A DNA stretch of 64,000 bases from Lederbergia lenta NBRC 16444 (GTDB lineage Bacteria; Bacillota; Bacilli; Bacillales; Bacillaceae_C): contig NZ_BCVC01000001.1 of assembly GCF_001591545.1 (NCBI RefSeq), forward strand, positions 1,798,001-1,862,000, written 5' to 3'. Shown in pieces: positions 53,105 to 62,216 of the stretch (the stretch's first letter is position 1; each line of letters starts with the position of its first letter). Position numbers and translations under genes: made by a program. The notes under the pieces were generated by a model that was not told where the DNA came from, did not search any database, and worked only from the letters and a program-made list of their open reading frames with translations.

Positions 53105-53830
53105 TTAGTTCTCTCCTTTTTCTTGCGCGGGCTTCATATTACGTATACGAAGTGTGTCGACGAATGGTGTTATAGTAATTGAATCCGAAGGCTTTGATAT
53201 TTTCACCCGTAAATTATCAATGAAAAAGTCTTCAATAGATGGTGATACTTGCATTCTATTATACATTTTATCAGCAGAGTCTTTGTTTTCCGTAATAATC
53301 AATATGTTGAATGGTAGAACATTGAGAGAATGATTACCGACTTTAGTCTCTCCATTAATTTCACGTATTACAGTCGTATTAATGATTCTCTCTCCATCAA
53401 TTGAAATATGTTCTGCACCAAACATATTCAATTCGTTGATTAAACGCTGGAGAATCACTGGTGATACAGCATTAAATTTCTCACCGAGTAACAATGCTTC
53501 TGTGAGAGGCTCGATCGTTAAAATAATTCCTGGACCCGTTACTTCGGTTAAGCCTGCTTCTTTTCTTAATTCTTGTAATGTTTGCCTTAATGTCTCTTCT
53601 TTACTACCAGCAATTTCTGATTCATAATTATGAATTCTGTCTTCGTTTTTTTGAATTTCTCTAATTAGTTTAGAATAGAGCTCCATTTCCTTTGTTAGAT
53701 GTTGACGAAGCTCCCATGTGTCGCGTGTATCTCTTACAACAGGCTCCTGCACTGTTTGAAACTGGATCGCAATCATACATCCAATAATGAAAGTAATAAA
53801 AGTAAAGTAAAGTTTTGTTCGCTTAGTCAT
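53105..53830 (-). CDS. ylxX: DUF881 family protein YlxX
   Basis: Membrane-anchored DUF881 protein of unknown function from the division cluster. The product has 241 residues. A single N-terminal transmembrane helix is followed by a coiled-coil segment (about residues 38-95) and the DUF881 domain with GLTEVTGPGIILTIE, the LINELNMFGAEHISIDGERI segment and a C-terminal TPFVDTLRIRNMKPA. It is a paralogue of the adjacent ylxW and overlaps its stop by one base. Confidence 0.9.
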   Translation of the reverse strand: MTKRTKLYFTFITFIIGCMIAIQFQTVQEPVVRDTRDTWELRQHLTKEMELYSKLIREIQKNEDRIHNYESEIAGSKEETLRQTLQELRKEAGLTEVTGPGIILTIEPLTEALLLGEKFNAVSPVILQRLINELNMFGAEHISIDGERIINTTVIREINGETKVGNHSLNVLPFNILIITENKDSADKMYNRMQVSPSIEDFFIDNLRVKISKPSDSITITPFVDTLRIRNMKPAQEKGEN

Positions 53831-54537
53831 TATGATGCTTCTCCCAATACAGGCTCTAATTCAATTAGTTTTTTCTTTTCCAGCGTAAATGTGATATTGT
53901 CATTTACTAATTGATCACGAACGCCACCTTTTAAAGTTAAAGCTGAGACCATTACATCTGTTTCACCTATAGCTGTAATCTCAAATGGAGCGGGAAATGG
54001 ATTACCATCAACAGTAATAACCGGACCAGTACAAACAATATAGGAATCATGCTTTAACCTTTGGCCATTAACCGCAACTGCTGATGCACCGGAAATGTAT
54101 AATTCATTGATCACTTTAAATACATGGTGTTCATGGACTAAATAATCATTGACATTGCCTTCAGTAGTAAAATCTCCATCCTCAAGACTTACAACAATCC
54201 CTGGTCCTTCTACTTTAATTTTCCCAAGAAACATACGATACTTTTCTGCATCCTCAGCTAAGTCAGAAAAAGTTTGTTCTTCCTGTGAAAGTTGCTTTTC
54301 CATTTGCCGAACATTATCTTGTTTCTCGTATAATTTTTTTTGCAAACCGAGGTTTCTTTCTTGATAACTAACTAATTGCTGTCGCAGCTCCATTTCCTTT
54401 ATATGTTGCTTATCTGTTATACCTTGTCCCGACTCTTTTTCCTTGCTTGTATAACTATATGAAAAGGCGAGGATAAAACCAAAGACTAAACACACAAAAG
54501 ATATAACTACATACTTACTCTTCTTTCCCTTCTGCAT
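53830..54537 (-). CDS. ylxW: DUF881 family protein YlxW
   Basis: Second DUF881 protein, likewise with one N-terminal membrane helix (VVISFVCLVFGFILAFSYSY), a coiled coil (about residues 45-100) and a DUF881 domain with KVEGPGIVVSLEDGD and ELYISGASAVAVNGQRL. The product has 235 residues. Its ATG lies inside divIB (23-base overlap) with a GGAGAAGG site. Function unknown; the tandem pair is conserved in bacilli. Confidence 0.9.
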   Translation of the reverse strand: MQKGKKSKYVVISFVCLVFGFILAFSYSYTSKEKESGQGITDKQHIKEMELRQQLVSYQERNLGLQKKLYEKQDNVRQMEKQLSQEEQTFSDLAEDAEKYRMFLGKIKVEGPGIVVSLEDGDFTTEGNVNDYLVHEHHVFKVINELYISGASAVAVNGQRLKHDSYIVCTGPVITVDGNPFPAPFEITAIGETDVMVSALTLKGGVRDQLVNDNITFTLEKKKLIELEPVLGEAS

Positions 54538-55306
54538 CCAAACCTTCTCCTTCTATTTCAAAAGCTTTAAAAAAAGAGCCAACTTCTAAATCAAGTACGC
54601 CTTTAATCTCAGAGTCTAACTGACTAATATACGAAGGATAATGTATCATTTTTTCTGAAAATGTCGGGATGCTAGCCCTCACTTCATTTCCGTCATTTGT
54701 ATACAGATAAATATGATATTTATCTGTTTTCTTCGGGTCATAACGAATTTCGGAAATAACATTGGTGATTTCAGTTGGTAGTTGCTTGAGCTCCGCAGTT
54801 AGGTCATTTAATACATCACCAGTTTTAAAATTTATCAAGATCAGAGCGTCTTCTATCGTGTTATATTCCTTTTTTTGATTTAATACCTTCCCTGTTTCCA
54901 ATAGAGGATAGTATTGCTGGTCTTTCTCCATATAAGCTATCGTCGCATATTCTACTACATTAATTTTCAGTACATTTGGAAATGTGACCTTTATTTCAGC
55001 TGTTTTTATTTCTGGTAGGGATAATAATTGTTCTTTCCCAAAACGCTTATCCACTTTCCATATATTTAAGCCTTCTGCCATTTTGGTAACTGATAATATC
55101 TCTTCAGATGAAATTTTGTCATTCCCTTTGATTTCAATTCTTTTTATATGACTGAGTGGGGATTGAAAATATACGACAGATACAATTAGTAAGAAGAATA
55201 ACGATAGTAGAAGAATGAGGCGCCTATTGGCTTTTCGCCTTCGATGTTCTTTTATTTTTGGTATCCTTTCTTCAAGGGATAATACTTTCCCTTTTTGCAT
55301 AGTCAT
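54515..55306 (-). CDS. divIB: Cell division protein DivIB (FtsQ family)
   Basis: Bitopic membrane protein of the divisome that stabilises FtsL and DivIC. The product has 263 residues. A basic cytoplasmic tail (EERIPKIKEHRRRKANRR) precedes one transmembrane helix (about residues 29-48), then the extracellular POTRA domain (HIKRIEIKGNDKISSEEIL) and the beta domain. murB, which precedes divIB in B. subtilis, is not between it and murG. Confidence 0.95.
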   Translation of the reverse strand: MTMQKGKVLSLEERIPKIKEHRRRKANRRLILLLSLFFLLIVSVVYFQSPLSHIKRIEIKGNDKISSEEILSVTKMAEGLNIWKVDKRFGKEQLLSLPEIKTAEIKVTFPNVLKINVVEYATIAYMEKDQQYYPLLETGKVLNQKKEYNTIEDALILINFKTGDVLNDLTAELKQLPTEITNVISEIRYDPKKTDKYHIYLYTNDGNEVRASIPTFSEKMIHYPSYISQLDSEIKGVLDLEVGSFFKAFEIEGEGLDAEGKEE

Positions 55307-55468
55307 TTCCCCTTTAAACGAAACCTATTTTATATAACCAGAATAACACGATAAGGGCTCATGGGCCTATCATTTTTCGCCCTAGTTCTTTATATATATT
55401 TTCTACTTCAAATAAGAAGAGCGTTGTTATAATTTAACCAAAAGATAATGTGTTGGTTGCAAGATCAC

Positions 55469-56566
55469 TTAGTCATTTTTTTGCAAGGCCTTAATTACGT
55501 CAAATAATCTGTTTGATGCATCTTGGATACCAAGTTTTTTAGAAGCATTCCCCATATTTGTTCTTTCAACTTCATCCAATAATAATGCATCAAGCGCAGT
55601 AATTAAACGTTGGCTAGTTAATTCCTTCTCGGTTAGCATGTATGCTGCCCCTTTTTCAACAAGCGCTTCTGCGTTTTTTTCTTGATGATTATTCGTAACA
55701 TAGGGACTCGGTATCAAAATAGACGGTAAACCGAGCGCTGTTATTTCGGCAATAGATGTAGCTCCCGCTCGCCCAATTACAACATCAATGGAAGCAAGTA
55801 ACTCTTGCATATTATGTATAAATGGTACAATCACGACATTATCAAATTGCCCTAACAATTCTGCTTCTATTTGCACTTCATCATAATGAGCTTCCCCTGT
55901 AACATATAAAATTTGGTATGGCTTCTTTGATAATTGTGAAAGAGACTTGATAACCACTTCATTAATTGGTCTTGCTCCTCTACTACCTCCAAAAATCAAA
56001 GCTATAGGTAAATAATCTTTCAAACCGAATGATTGAATCAGTTCATTATTTTTTTTACCGATTACTTCAGACGCACGGGGATTCCCTGTAAAAACTACTT
56101 TGTTTTCTGGAAAGTATTCTCGAACTTGTTCAAAGCAAATGGCTACTTTGTCTACATACCTACTTAAGAATTTATTCGTTAGGCCAGGTATACTATTTTG
56201 TTCATGGATAATCGTCGGAATCTTTTTTTTCGCTGCGGCATAAACAACTGGTCCGCATACATATCCGCCTGTCCCAATCACCGCATCCGGTTTAAATTCC
56301 TTTAATAACTTTTTACTATCAGTTACCCCTTTTAAAAACCGAAAAATAGTTTTAATATTTTCGAAAGAAAGTGATCGTTTAAAACCGGTAATATTAATTG
56401 TCGCAAACGGAATATTTTCCCTGCGAATAATATCGGCTTCTAAGCCTTTTTCCGTTCCTATGTATAGAAATTCCGTCTCTGGATATTCCTCTTTTATTGT
56501 TCGGATTAAAGCGAGGGCAGGATAAATATGGCCTCCGGTGCCTCCTCCACTTACGATAATTTTCAT
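55469..56566 (-). CDS. murG: UDP-GlcNAc:undecaprenyl-PP-MurNAc-pentapeptide GlcNAc transferase MurG
   Basis: Converts lipid I to lipid II on the inner face of the membrane. The product has 365 residues. The N-terminal glycine-rich loop [18 protein letters not shown], a second loop ([13 protein letters not shown]) and the donor-sugar motif [24 protein letters not shown] identify the family. It is separated from spoVE by a strong hairpin terminator, so it may have its own promoter. Confidence 0.98.
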   Translation of the reverse strand: MKIIVSGGGTGGHIYPALALIRTIKEEYPETEFLYIGTEKGLEADIIRRENIPFATINITGFKRSLSFENIKTIFRFLKGVTDSKKLLKEFKPDAVIGTGGYVCGPVVYAAAKKKIPTIIHEQNSIPGLTNKFLSRYVDKVAICFEQVREYFPENKVVFTGNPRASEVIGKKNNELIQSFGLKDYLPIALIFGGSRGARPINEVVIKSLSQLSKKPYQILYVTGEAHYDEVQIEAELLGQFDNVVIVPFIHNMQELLASIDVVIGRAGATSIAEITALGLPSILIPSPYVTNNHQEKNAEALVEKGAAYMLTEKELTSQRLITALDALLLDEVERTNMGNASKKLGIQDASNRLFDVIKALQKND

Positions 56567-56702
56567 TATGACACCTCTATTTGGATTTAATATAAGTCAC
56601 CTAGATTAGAATTCAAAGCTCCTTAATTATCTTATCTTACTATATAATATACAAGAAAAACGAGTTTACACTAGATTGTTGCCGAAATGTAAAATAGGAA
56701 AT

Positions 56703-56735
56703 AAAAAAAGGAAGCGCCACTGGCTTCCTTTTTAG
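56703..56735. terminator. Terminator between spoVE and murG
   Basis: Perfect 11-bp arms AAAAAGGAAGC and GCTTCCTTTTT (56705-56715 and 56723-56733) with a 7-base loop. It lies within the dcw cluster and would end spoVE transcripts. Confidence 0.85.
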
Positions 56736-56783
56736 CTAATAATATAGTGCTATCTTAAACATTTCACAGCCATTTCCAAACAA

Positions 56784-57881
56784 TTATCTCGCATGTCGAC
56801 TTATGTTTAATAATACTCCTATTGCCATTAACATTAAGGTTAATGATGAACCACCATAGCTTAAAAGCGGTAAAGTGATTCCCGTAACTGGCATCAAACC
56901 AATCACAACACCAATATTAATCATCACTTGAATAGCAACCATTGATATAATTCCTACCGCTAAAAAACTACCAAATAGATCTGGTGCTGACAAAGCAATC
57001 TTAATTCCTCGCCATAATAGTATGGAAAATAGAAGTAAAATAAAACTGCCGCCAATAAATCCAAGCTCTTCAGCAAGAATGGCGAAAATAAAATCTGTTT
57101 GCGGTTCTGGTAAATAGAAATATTTTTGTTTACTTTCGCCTAATCCTAACCCTAGTAAACCACCAGGTCCAATTGCATATAAAGATTGGATTATTTGAAA
57201 ACCGCTATCCATTGGATCTTGCCATGGGTCTAAGAAGGAAGTAATCCTCTTCATTCGGTAGGGAGCAGATATAACAAGCCCAACGAACCCTACTATCCCC
57301 AATACGCCTAGAAAGGCAAAATGAGCCACCCTTGCACCAGCAACAAAAATCATGATAATGCATGTCCCAACCATAACTGTACCCGTACCAAGATCTGGTT
57401 GGAGCATAATTAAACCAAATGCTAGAAACAGAAGGGATAAAGATGGTAATAACCCTTTTTTAACTGTCGTAATATACCTTTGTTGCGTAGATAGAAACTT
57501 TGCTAAAAAAGCAATCATCCCTATCTTCATAAACTCAGATGGCTGTATAGAAAACGCACCAACCCCGATCCAACTTCTTGAACCATTGCGTTCCATACCG
57601 ATGCCAGGAATAAGCACGGCAATTAAGAGCACGAAGCAAATAATCAGGATAGGCTTTGCCCACTGCTTCCATACCCAATAGTCTAAGTTCATAATCACAA
57701 ACATCGCGATAAGACCTACCCCTGCAAAAAGCAACTGTCGCTTCAAGAAAAAATAGGAATCGCCAAATTTATAATTAGCCCAAATCGCACTTGCACTGTA
57801 AACCATGATTAGACCGACTACTAATAAACTAATAGTTGCCATAATCATTATTAAATCAGGAGCTGTTTTTTTATTTGGCAC
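56784..57881 (-). CDS. spoVE: Stage V sporulation protein E (SEDS glycosyltransferase)
   Basis: SEDS-family peptidoglycan polymerase for spore cortex, partnering with SpoVD. The product has 365 residues, close to B. subtilis SpoVE, from the GTG at 57879-57881 behind an AGAGGTG site; upstream frames would add an unlikely tail. About ten membrane helices. SEDS motifs include the RSWIGVGAFSIQPSEFMKIGMIAFLAKFL region, LQPDLGTGTVM and PVTGITLPLLSYGGSS. FtsW is the alternative paralogue, but the position between murD and murG favours SpoVE. Confidence 0.92.
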   Translation of the reverse strand: MPNKKTAPDLIMIMATISLLVVGLIMVYSASAIWANYKFGDSYFFLKRQLLFAGVGLIAMFVIMNLDYWVWKQWAKPILIICFVLLIAVLIPGIGMERNGSRSWIGVGAFSIQPSEFMKIGMIAFLAKFLSTQQRYITTVKKGLLPSLSLLFLAFGLIMLQPDLGTGTVMVGTCIIMIFVAGARVAHFAFLGVLGIVGFVGLVISAPYRMKRITSFLDPWQDPMDSGFQIIQSLYAIGPGGLLGLGLGESKQKYFYLPEPQTDFIFAILAEELGFIGGSFILLLFSILLWRGIKIALSAPDLFGSFLAVGIISMVAIQVMINIGVVIGLMPVTGITLPLLSYGGSSLTLMLMAIGVLLNISRHAR

Positions 57882-57983
57882 TGTGCATTCACCTCTGCCG
57901 CCCATATTGAAGCATATTATGAGAGCTTGATTTTCATGGTGAAAATACACTTTCTACTGCTCGCTCAATCATAATGACATGCT

Positions 57984-59336
57984 CTATTTAAGCTTATGCA
58001 CAGCTTCTATAAAAATATCACCACGAACTTCAAAAGTTCGATACTGATCCCAACTAGCGCATGCGGGTGACAATAAAATAATGTCATCTTCCTGAGATAA
58101 TTTATAGGCCGCCGGAACTGCCATTTCTACATTTTCTACTCGTTGTATATTTTTAACACCGGCCATTCGACCCGCTTCTTCTAATTTCTCTGCTGTTTCA
58201 CCGAATAAAACCATTGCTTTTACATTGTCGAGATAAGGAATAAGTTCATCAAACTCATTCCCCCGATCAAGTCCACCCGCTAATAAAATCACAGGTTCGG
58301 TAAAGGCTTTTAATGCACTAGCAGCTGCAAGAATATTTGTTGCTTTTGAATCATTATAAAAGGTTCTGTTGTTTATTGTTTTCACAAATTGGGTTCTATG
58401 TTTCACACCTCTGAAAGTCCTGAGAACTGATCGTATAGATTCATTTCCGACCCCCAATATTTTCACTGCCGTAACTGCCGCTAAAATATTTTCCAAATTA
58501 TGATCGCCTGGTAAAGCTATCTCATCTACGGCCATAATCTCTTCCCCTTGAAAGACGAGCTGACCATTTCTCACCGAGGCGCCTTCTGTTAAATAGCGCT
58601 TTGTTGAAAAAGGGATGATTTTAGCCTTTGTAAAACGAATCAAATCAATTAATTTTTGCTGATCAGCATTTACAATCAAAAAATCCTCTTCTGTTTGATT
58701 TTTAGTAATATTTGATTTTGCTTGCGCATATTCCTTCCAAGTACCATGATAATCAAGATGTGCTTCGTACAAATTGGTAATAATGGCTATTTTGGGACGA
58801 TATGTTTGAATACCCATTAATTGAAAGGACGAGAGCTCCACAACCATTTTATTTTCGGATGTTGCTATTTGAGCCACCTCTGAAGCAACCGTTCCTATGT
58901 TCCCCGCAATCAGCGGTTGATTTTCCGCACTTTGAAGCATTTCAAAAATAAGTGTAGTCGTAGTTGTTTTCCCATTTGTACCGGTAATGCCAATCATTTC
59001 AGCTTCTGAAATGCGATATGCTAACTCTATCTCTGTGATGATCGGGATCCCTAATTCAACCGCTCCTTGGACAAGCGGATTAGAATAAGGGATTCCAGGG
59101 TTTTTGACAATTAATTCAAAACCTTCATCAAGTAGTTCGACAGGATGACTTCCACAAATCACCTTAATTCCTTGCTCTAACAGTCCTTGAGCATCTGGAT
59201 TTTCTTCAAAGGGTTTATAGTCATTTACTGTAACAAATGCACCTAATTGATGAAGTAATGAAGCTGCGACAACCCCACTTTTTGCTAAACCAAGAACAAG
59301 TATTTTTTTATGGTTGTATTCCGTAATATTTTTCAT
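57984..59336 (-). CDS. murD: UDP-N-acetylmuramoyl-L-alanine:D-glutamate ligase
   Basis: Adds D-glutamate to UDP-MurNAc-L-Ala. The product has 450 residues from the ATG at 59334-59336, with a GAGGTG site; an upstream TTG would overlap mraY. Mur-ligase features: the N-terminal LVLGLAKSGVVAASLL Rossmann start, the ATP loop [27 protein letters not shown] and the C-terminal LLSPACASWDQYRTFEVRGD. It follows mraY directly. Confidence 0.98.
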   Translation of the reverse strand: MKNITEYNHKKILVLGLAKSGVVAASLLHQLGAFVTVNDYKPFEENPDAQGLLEQGIKVICGSHPVELLDEGFELIVKNPGIPYSNPLVQGAVELGIPIITEIELAYRISEAEMIGITGTNGKTTTTTLIFEMLQSAENQPLIAGNIGTVASEVAQIATSENKMVVELSSFQLMGIQTYRPKIAIITNLYEAHLDYHGTWKEYAQAKSNITKNQTEEDFLIVNADQQKLIDLIRFTKAKIIPFSTKRYLTEGASVRNGQLVFQGEEIMAVDEIALPGDHNLENILAAVTAVKILGVGNESIRSVLRTFRGVKHRTQFVKTINNRTFYNDSKATNILAAASALKAFTEPVILLAGGLDRGNEFDELIPYLDNVKAMVLFGETAEKLEEAGRMAGVKNIQRVENVEMAVPAAYKLSQEDDIILLSPACASWDQYRTFEVRGDIFIEAVHKLK

Positions 59337-59337
59337 T

Positions 59338-60309
59338 TTACATCCACACCTCAATATAAATTCCTAATACAGCAAAAAGCACCCCGACAGTCCAAAACGT
59401 TACAACTACCCGCCATTCAGACCATCCAGATAGTTCATAGTGATGATGTAAAGGACTCATTTTGAAAATACGTTTTCCAGTTGTTTTGAAAGATGCAACT
59501 TGCAAAATAACTGATAATGTTTCCAATACAAACATTCCACCAATCAGCAATAGAATGATTTCCATTTTCGTTAAGATAGCAATTGCTGCAAGAGCCCCTC
59601 CTAGGGCTAGAGAGCCGGTATCTCCCATAAAGACCTTCGCCGGATAAGCATTAAAAACAAGGAACCCTAAAACAGCCCCCATAACAGCTACTGCAAATAA
59701 TGTAACATCAAGCATTTCTAGACTCCAAGCCAAAATGGCAAAGGCACCAAAAGCAATTGCTGCAGTCCCTGATAAAAGTCCATCAAGCCCATCAGTTAAA
59801 TTCGTAGCATTTGAAAAACCAACTAACCAAAAAATGATGAATAGAGCATATCCCCAACCTAGGTCAATAGAAAAATCAGTAAGCGGAATAGATATTATCG
59901 TAGAAAAACCGTTTATTTTTAAAACAACATAAAAAACAACAGCAATAATAATCTGCCCAATTAATTTTTGCTTCGATGTTAATCCTAGATTTCTCTTCAT
60001 GGCTATTTTAATAAAATCATCTAGAAATCCTAATAACCCATATCCCAATAAGACGAATAATAATAAATATGTATCCATCCCTGGCTCTGAATATTTTGCA
60101 GTCATTACTAAGGTAGTAATAATAATCGATATAACGATTAATATACCACCCATCGTCGGAGTCCCGCTTTTCTTTTGGTGAGATTTTGGACCTTCATCGC
60201 GAATACTTTGCCCAAACTTTAATCTTCTTAAAAAAGGGATAAACAATGGTGATAATAATACAGTTATGAGAAAAGCCATAATAATGGCAAATAAAATAAT
60301 GCGTTCCAT
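59338..60309 (-). CDS. mraY: Phospho-N-acetylmuramoyl-pentapeptide transferase MraY
   Basis: Integral membrane enzyme that forms lipid I from UDP-MurNAc-pentapeptide and undecaprenyl phosphate. The product has 323 residues and about ten helices. Signature segments are [12 protein letters not shown], the catalytic [14 protein letters not shown] and [12 protein letters not shown] aspartates and [14 protein letters not shown]. Its ATG overlaps the stop of the preceding small ORF (TAATG), so translation is coupled to it. Confidence 0.98.
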   Translation of the reverse strand: MERIILFAIIMAFLITVLLSPLFIPFLRRLKFGQSIRDEGPKSHQKKSGTPTMGGILIVISIIITTLVMTAKYSEPGMDTYLLLFVLLGYGLLGFLDDFIKIAMKRNLGLTSKQKLIGQIIIAVVFYVVLKINGFSTIISIPLTDFSIDLGWGYALFIIFWLVGFSNATNLTDGLDGLLSGTAAIAFGAFAILAWSLEMLDVTLFAVAVMGAVLGFLVFNAYPAKVFMGDTGSLALGGALAAIAILTKMEIILLLIGGMFVLETLSVILQVASFKTTGKRIFKMSPLHHHYELSGWSEWRVVVTFWTVGVLFAVLGIYIEVWM

Positions 60310-60569
60310 TATATATGCTCTCTCCCATTCTGAATATTATTTTGTATATTTACATCTTCAGTTAATAAATCTGTGTTTTTAAGTATCATATTTGTCATAT
60401 CTCCACTATTATTCAATATTATTTTATTCGTAAATTTCTTCCCAAACGCTGTTAAAATTTCCATCGGATCATCTGTAAAAAGAACAGGAAAATGATTTGG
60501 CGTATCACGTGGTAGCTCTATTCCTGCGTCTCTATTAAAAAAACATGCCAGATCAGAGTAATTCAACAT
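60309..60569 (-). CDS. Unrecognised 86-residue protein inside the dcw cluster
   Basis: I do not recognise this gene. The ORF starts 3 bases after the murE stop, has an AAAGGGG ribosome binding site within the end of murE, and its stop overlaps the mraY start (TAATG), so it looks genuinely translated. The product is soluble-looking, with a [13 protein letters not shown] segment, a [15 protein letters not shown] segment and a hydrophilic, Asn-rich C-terminal third ([13 protein letters not shown]); no transmembrane helix or signal peptide. In B. subtilis mraY follows murE directly. It could be a lineage-specific gene, the remains of a larger one, or an ORF that mediates coupling. Confidence 0.7.
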   Translation of the reverse strand: MLNYSDLACFFNRDAGIELPRDTPNHFPVLFTDDPMEILTAFGKKFTNKIILNNSGDMTNMILKNTDLLTEDVNIQNNIQNGREHI

Positions 60570-60572
60570 TAT

Positions 60573-62030
60573 TTATCGCCCCTTTAATGCTTCTAAAGCA
60601 ACAAGACGATCATCAAAATCAAATACTCGCTCTCCAATAATTTGATAAGTTTCATGCCCTTTACCGGCAATTAATACAACATCCCCCACTTTAGCCGCAT
60701 GAATTGCATGTTTAATAGCTTCCCTTCTATCAGGGATGATCTGATAATTGCTCCCTTTTACCCCTTGTTCCATATCATTCAAAATAGCAAGCGGATCTTC
60801 GCTTCGCGGATTATCAGAAGTGAAAATAGGATCTGTTGCGTATTTGCATGCGATTTTAGCCATAAGCGGTCTTTTCGTTTTGTCCCTGTCTCCACCACAA
60901 CCAACAATTGCAAATATACGTTTTTTAGCAAATTGAGAAATTGTTTTCAATACATTTTCTAAACTATCTGGCGTGTGTGCATAATCTACAATGATTGGGA
61001 AATTTTGTCCGCCATCCACCGCTTCAAATCTTCCGGAAACACCTGCTACAGTTTCAATAGATTGAACGATAGCATTTAAAGAAATATTAGAAACATAGGC
61101 AGTAGCGATTGCCGCCAATACATTATAAACATTAAATTTACCCATCAATTTCAAACTGACTTTTCGTTCAGATTCGGGAGTGATAAGAGTAAATGTAGTT
61201 CCACTGCCCTCTAAAACAATATCTTTAGCATGAAAATCAGCCTGGCGGTCAATGCCATAAGTTATTATATGAGCAGCAGTATCATTTAAAAACTGTTCTG
61301 TCGCTTCATCATCGTTATTCAAAACAGCAAATTTAGGCTTACTAGCATCATACGTATTGCCAAGCCGCGAGAATAGTAAACCTTTTGCCTGTTTATATTC
61401 TTCCATTGTTCCATGATAATCTAAATGGTCTTGGCTTAAATTTGTAAATACTGCAATATCATAATCACATCCATTGACCCTTCCTTGAACAAGTGCATGC
61501 GAAGAGACTTCCATGATAGATGTATCCACTTTTTCTTGAACCATCTGCCCAAAAACTGATTGTAGCATAATACTGTCAGGCGTTGTATTTTTTGTTTCGA
61601 TTACGCGATCTGCTACTTTCATATGGATGGTGCCTATTAATCCAGTTTTCCTGCCCTCATCACGGAAGATTTTATCGATCAAATGACTGGTCGTTGTTTT
61701 TCCATTTGTCCCAGTAATGCCGATCATATGCAACTTATGTGTAGGTCTGTCATAAAATGCATCAGCTATAATCGCCATCATACGTTTAGTATTGTCCACT
61801 TGAATAACCGGAATATCCACATCAAGGTTTTCTTCCGCTAAAATGGCAACTGCACCTGCTGATTCTGCTTCCTTAGCAAATTGATGACCGTCAACAACAT
61901 GGCCTCTCACACAAACAAACATACATCCTGGTTCAACCTCTCTATGATCATTAACTATACTTTTAATTTCGGGATTTTCAATAGGTTTCGATATAAATGG
62001 AATTGTCTGTAAAAGTGTATGTAGTTTCAT
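60573..62030 (-). CDS. murE: UDP-MurNAc-tripeptide synthetase (meso-diaminopimelate-adding)
   Basis: Adds meso-diaminopimelate to UDP-MurNAc-L-Ala-D-Glu. The product has 485 residues. ATP loop [15 protein letters not shown], the [20 protein letters not shown] segment (with catalytic Lys-carbamate region) and the DNPRSEDP motif that selects meso-DAP over lysine. The preceding gene is spoVD, with a 186-base spacer; the following one is the small unknown ORF. Confidence 0.98.
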   Translation of the reverse strand: MKLHTLLQTIPFISKPIENPEIKSIVNDHREVEPGCMFVCVRGHVVDGHQFAKEAESAGAVAILAEENLDVDIPVIQVDNTKRMMAIIADAFYDRPTHKLHMIGITGTNGKTTTSHLIDKIFRDEGRKTGLIGTIHMKVADRVIETKNTTPDSIMLQSVFGQMVQEKVDTSIMEVSSHALVQGRVNGCDYDIAVFTNLSQDHLDYHGTMEEYKQAKGLLFSRLGNTYDASKPKFAVLNNDDEATEQFLNDTAAHIITYGIDRQADFHAKDIVLEGSGTTFTLITPESERKVSLKLMGKFNVYNVLAAIATAYVSNISLNAIVQSIETVAGVSGRFEAVDGGQNFPIIVDYAHTPDSLENVLKTISQFAKKRIFAIVGCGGDRDKTKRPLMAKIACKYATDPIFTSDNPRSEDPLAILNDMEQGVKGSNYQIIPDRREAIKHAIHAAKVGDVVLIAGKGHETYQIIGERVFDFDDRLVALEALKGR

Positions 62031-62177
62031 TTTGTCCTTCCTTTCGTTTCTTTAACACAGAAACACAACCAAAGTCTTCATGTTATGATTTCATTTTAGA
62101 CCGTATTATCTATTCTACAAAATTATAGCTTATGAAGCTATCATGCTGCTAATATTTTTTCTTTAAGATTGCATAAA

Positions 62178-62206
62178 GAAGCGGCAATGAAATAATCATG
62201 CCGCAT
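62178..62206 (-). terminator. Weak terminator-like hairpin after spoVD
   Basis: Minus strand: GCGGCA and TGCCGC arms (62181-62186 and 62199-62204) followed by TTCTTTAT. It may partly separate the sporulation gene spoVD from murE. Confidence 0.45.
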
Positions 62207-62216
62207 GCTGCAAAGC

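Noticed and set aside
56784-57950. Calling the SEDS gene ftsW or rodA, or using the upstream 388-codon frame
   Set aside because: Position between murD and murG and the 365-residue length from the GTG fit SpoVE better; upstream residues have no family similarity.
60309-60569. Treating the small ORF as a murF fragment
   Set aside because: No Mur-ligase motif or N-terminal MurF pattern is visible in it.
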